From Dethiobacter sp. (GTDB lineage Bacteria > Bacillota_D > Dethiobacteria > Dethiobacterales > Dethiobacteraceae): DNA of 18,661 nucleotides. Of the stretch, positions 16,680-18,661 are shown in pieces. Position 1 is the stretch's first letter; each line of letters starts with the position of its first letter. The position numbers and the translations under genes are program-made. The notes beneath the pieces were generated by a model. That model worked only from the letters and a program-made list of their open reading frames with translations. It was not told the DNA's origin and searched no databases. The stretch covers positions 1 to 18,661 of the forward strand of contig JAGXSQ010000042.1 in NCBI GenBank assembly GCA_018333395.1, in the 5' to 3' direction.

Positions 16680-18119
16680 TTAAACTTCCTTGATTTCCTC
16701 TTTTTCACACCGGCCATAAATATCATTAATGCGCACAATATCATCTTCACCCAGATAGTCGCCGCTTTGCACCTCAATCATCACCAGATCGATCAGACCA
16801 GGGTTTAGCAGCCGGTGCTCATGTCCGGCCGGAATGTAAGTAGATTCGTTCGTGTTCACGTACTGTTCGCTATTGTTGTTTACGACTTTGGCCATGCCGC
16901 TGACGACGATCCAGTGCTCACTGCGGTGGTGGTGCAACTGCAGGGAGAGCGAAGCGCCGGGTTTAACGACAATGCGCTTGATTTTAAAGCGGGAGCCTTC
17001 TTCCAAAACAGTATAAGTGCCCCAGGGGCGATAAACGGTGCGGTGCAACCTGTGGGCCTGGTGACCTTTGACTTTTAGTTCAGCGAAAATATGTTTGACA
17101 TCCTGGGCGCAAGACCGCTCGGCAACCAGCAGCGCGTCGGGAGTGTCGACAATGATTAGGTTTTGTGCGCCTACCGCAGCCACGAGACGCTCGTCGCTCC
17201 TGATATAGCAGTTGGCGGTGTTGTAGAGTAGCGCTTCGCCCTCCACCTGATTCCCTGCGGCATCGGTCGGAACGAGATCTCCCAAGGCGCTCCACGAGCC
17301 GATATCGCTCCAGCCGATCTCGCAGGGGACGACCGAAACATGGCGAGACTTTTCCATCACCGCATAATCAATGGAGATGCTAGGAACCTCTTGAAAGTAT
17401 TCGGGATTAAGTTCAAGCTGCCTGAAGTCTTTGCCTGCGGCAGAGCGGGATTGTTCGCTACATTTTCTGGTGGCTGCAAGAACAGCCGGACAGTGCTCTG
17501 CCATTTCCCGTAGTATTGTACCGGCAGTAAAACAGAACATGCCGGAGTTCCAAAGGAAGCGGCCGGTTTGCAGATAGCCTTTGGCTTCCTCAAGCGAAGG
17601 TTTTTCGACAAACCGCTGTACAGTATTTCCGTCTGCCTCGATGTAGCCGTAACCGGTTTCCGGGGAGTTAGGCCGGATGCCAAAAGTAACAAGCTTTCCT
17701 TGTTGCGCTAATTCTGCCGCCTGGGCGACGGCGTTCGCAAAGGCCGGCTGGTCGGCAATCAGATGATCTGCCGCCAAGATTAGCATGAAAGCATCTTCGC
17801 CGTAGCTATCAGCAACCTGCAGCGCCGCGGCAGCAACGGCAGCGGCGGTATTGCGCCCGAAAGGCTCCAGAATGAATGATGTCGCTAGCTTATCCTGATT
17901 AACTTCATGGAATTCGTCTTCGGTTTTAAAAAACAGCTCGCGGTTGGTAACAGTGAGAATTTCCTTAACGCCTGGCAAAAAGGCACTGCGCAAAAAGGCC
18001 TTTTGCAATAAGCTTTGCCCGTCTGCCAAACGGATGAAGGGTTTGGGATGCAATTCACGAGAAACAGGCCAAAGCCGCGAACCGGCCCCACCACAAAGAA
18101 TCGTTGGTATCAAGACCAT
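16680..18119 (-). CDS. manC: Mannose-1-phosphate guanylyltransferase / mannose-6-phosphate isomerase (bifunctional type)
   Basis: A 479-residue fused enzyme (ManC/AlgA/XanB type). The N-terminal pyrophosphorylase domain has CGGAGSRLWPVSR (9-21), LAADH (116-120) and the mannose-binding FVEKP (170-174). The C-terminal type II isomerase cupin domain has QLHHHRSEHW (394-403) and PAGHEHRL (metal-binding His and Glu). It makes GDP-D-mannose for gmd at the far end of the locus. A phosphomannomutase is not in the window. The ATG at 18119 has GGGAG 10 bases upstream; a TTG two codons earlier (18125) is an alternative. It lies 74 bp downstream of tRNA-Sec with no strong promoter of its own, so read-through from the tRNA promoter is possible. 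Confidence 0.95.
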   Translation of the reverse strand: MVLIPTILCGGAGSRLWPVSRELHPKPFIRLADGQSLLQKAFLRSAFLPGVKEILTVTNRELFFKTEDEFHEVNQDKLATSFILEPFGRNTAAAVAAAALQVADSYGEDAFMLILAADHLIADQPAFANAVAQAAELAQQGKLVTFGIRPNSPETGYGYIEADGNTVQRFVEKPSLEEAKGYLQTGRFLWNSGMFCFTAGTILREMAEHCPAVLAATRKCSEQSRSAAGKDFRQLELNPEYFQEVPSISIDYAVMEKSRHVSVVPCEIGWSDIGSWSALGDLVPTDAAGNQVEGEALLYNTANCYIRSDERLVAAVGAQNLIIVDTPDALLVAERSCAQDVKHIFAELKVKGHQAHRLHRTVYRPWGTYTVLEEGSRFKIKRIVVKPGASLSLQLHHHRSEHWIVVSGMAKVVNNNSEQYVNTNESTYIPAGHEHRLLNPGLIDLVMIEVQSGDYLGEDDIVRINDIYGRCEKEEIKEV

Positions 18120-18192
18120 AGACAAACCGCTCCCTAATCCTAAGTTTTCTATAGGTTTTCCCTACCAGACATAAGGCCTAAAACCGAAAGTA

Positions 18193-18289
18193 TGGCGGGA
18201 GTAGGTGGGAATCGAACCCACCACGGACGGATCAACGCCCGCCACCGGATTTGAAGTCCGGGGCCCTCACCAGGCAGACATCTACTCCC
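18193..18289 (-). tRNA. selC: tRNA-Sec (anticodon TCA)
   Basis: A 97-nt minus-strand tRNA with selenocysteine-type features. It has an 8-bp acceptor stem (18282-18289 with 18197-18204, GGGAGTAG/CTACTCCC), an anticodon loop CTTCAAA with TCA at 18252-18254 in a CCGGA/TCCGG stem, a long variable arm, and a T-arm containing GGTTCGATTCC. The discriminator is G and CCA is encoded at 18193-18195. It implies that the organism makes selenoproteins; selA, selB and selD are not in the window. The locus lies on the 3' side of the tRNA, the usual side for tRNA-targeted islands. Confidence 0.95.
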
Positions 18290-18296
18290 ACTAGCA

Positions 18297-18325
18297 ATTA
18301 TGAGGCAAAATGGCCAAAAAATCAA
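18297..18325 (-). promoter_or_regulatory. Sigma-A-type promoter for tRNA-Sec
   Basis: On the minus strand, TTGATT (18325-18320), a 17-base spacer, then CATAAT (18302-18297). The tRNA 5' end lies 8 bases after the -10 box (13 in from its start), so transcription would begin at or just before the mature end. It may also feed manC. Confidence 0.7.
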
Positions 18326-18469
18326 GGTAGGTTTGCTTGACCGCCCAATCTGCCCTAAGAATATCTTATAACAAGAAAAAAAGTATATAGCTAGTCCTTC
18401 GTCATCACTGCAGGAGTATTTAACATTAAGCAAGAATTTTTGACGCAAGCCACTCTCCCCGACTTATCC

Positions 18470-18562
18470 CCTCGCTCGTACAACGTAGGGGCGGGTTACA
18501 TACCCGCCCAGGCAGATGGAAGATGCTATTTTCAGAGTAGACATAGCCCTCTCCCGCAGGGC
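18470..18562 (-). repeat. Composite palindromic repeat, right inverted copy
   Basis: 18470-18535 is the reverse complement of 94-159 with four mismatches by my count, including the GGGCGGGT/ACCCGCCC hairpin at 18489-18509. Next to it, 18546-18562 is a shortened version of the CCCTCTCCC hairpin. Compared with the left composite, about 60 bp between the two modules are missing, so the modules move or decay separately. The bases between this repeat and the tRNA promoter (18326-18469) show nothing I can name. Confidence 0.85.
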
Positions 18563-18586
18563 TTATCATTACCCATAAGTATTGAG

Positions 18587-18661
18587 CTAATGGAAAAGCT
18601 CCCACATGTCAGTAATATCCTGCAGTCTTCGGAACCCTCGCCACAGGACTTTGACGCCTGG
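18587..18661 (-). CDS. IS4/Tn5-type transposase, C-terminal fragment (runs off window)
   Basis: The last 24 codons of an ORF open to the window edge and ending in TAG (18587-18589). The residues include PGVKVLWRGFRRLQDI. From memory, this PGxKxLWRGxxRLxDI pattern is the conserved end of the Tn5-like dimerisation domain in IS4-family transposases. The gene reads leftwards towards tRNA-Sec. Only the terminus is visible, so intactness cannot be judged. A terminal inverted repeat would be expected within about 18562-18586, but I cannot identify one with confidence. Confidence 0.65.
   Translation of the reverse strand, partial: PGVKVLWRGFRRLQDITDMWELFH

Noticed and set aside
18193..18215. attL/attR-type duplication of the tRNA 3' end
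   Set aside because: I searched the left region by eye and found no matching copy within the window.
18149..18448. 99-codon minus-strand ORF
   Set aside because: It runs straight through the tRNA-Sec gene and its promoter; the composition is not protein-like.

Overview
The window is a surface-polysaccharide (LPS O-antigen, S-layer glycan or spore/cell-surface glycan) locus. All protein genes lie on the minus strand, so transcription runs from right to left. The organism is most likely a spore-forming anaerobic Firmicute, possibly a diderm Negativicute such as the Sporomusaceae, or a selenium-using clostridial relative. The supports are a tRNA-Sec gene with encoded CCA, a textbook sigma-H-type promoter inside the cluster, a fused ManC-type enzyme and a CgeB-like glycosyltransferase. 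This placement is inference; no rRNA or marker gene is present.

Layout in transcription order. At the right edge is the C-terminus of an IS4/Tn5-type transposase (18587-18661). It is followed by a composite palindromic repeat (18470-18562), then a good promoter and the tRNA-Sec gene (18193-18289). Next come manC (GDP-mannose supply), murJ (lipid-linked glycan flippase family) and a GT2 glycosyltransferase. A sigma-H-type promoter (13933-13959) then precedes a tightly packed block: ddhA, ddhB and ddhC (CDP-4-keto-3,6-dideoxyglucose synthesis), an NAD(P)-dependent SDR reductase, a thiamine-diphosphate enzyme resembling acetolactate synthase, and a GT2. After a 104-bp gap come another GT2, a CgeB-like glycosyltransferase, a GT10 fucosyltransferase-family enzyme, gmd, an fcl/colC-like epimerase-reductase and an unusual PLP-dependent sugar 3-dehydratase. 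Many junctions are 4-bp ATGA overlaps (1569, 4705, 5694, 7894, 10612). The left 370 bp hold more of the same dispersed repeats.

How the genes work together. Two nucleotide-sugar branches are encoded. The CDP branch (ddhA-ddhB-ddhC, then the ThDP enzyme and the reductase) closely matches the logic of CDP-yersiniose synthesis (YerE/YerF in Yersinia pseudotuberculosis O:VI), giving a branched 3,6-dideoxyhexose. The GDP branch (manC, gmd, fcl/colC-like, His-type dehydratase) fits GDP-L-fucose and/or GDP-colitose (3-deoxy-L-fucose), and the GT10 enzyme is the natural transferase for that sugar. The GDP-branch dehydratase carries a cysteine cluster suggesting an Fe-S centre. This is normal for the CDP enzyme E1 but not for the known GDP enzyme ColD, and it is the most novel signal here. 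The window has no E3-type reductase for the E1-like enzymes, no polymerase, no ABC exporter, no initiating transferase and no phosphomannomutase, so these must lie elsewhere. I saw no canonical hairpin-plus-T-run terminator.
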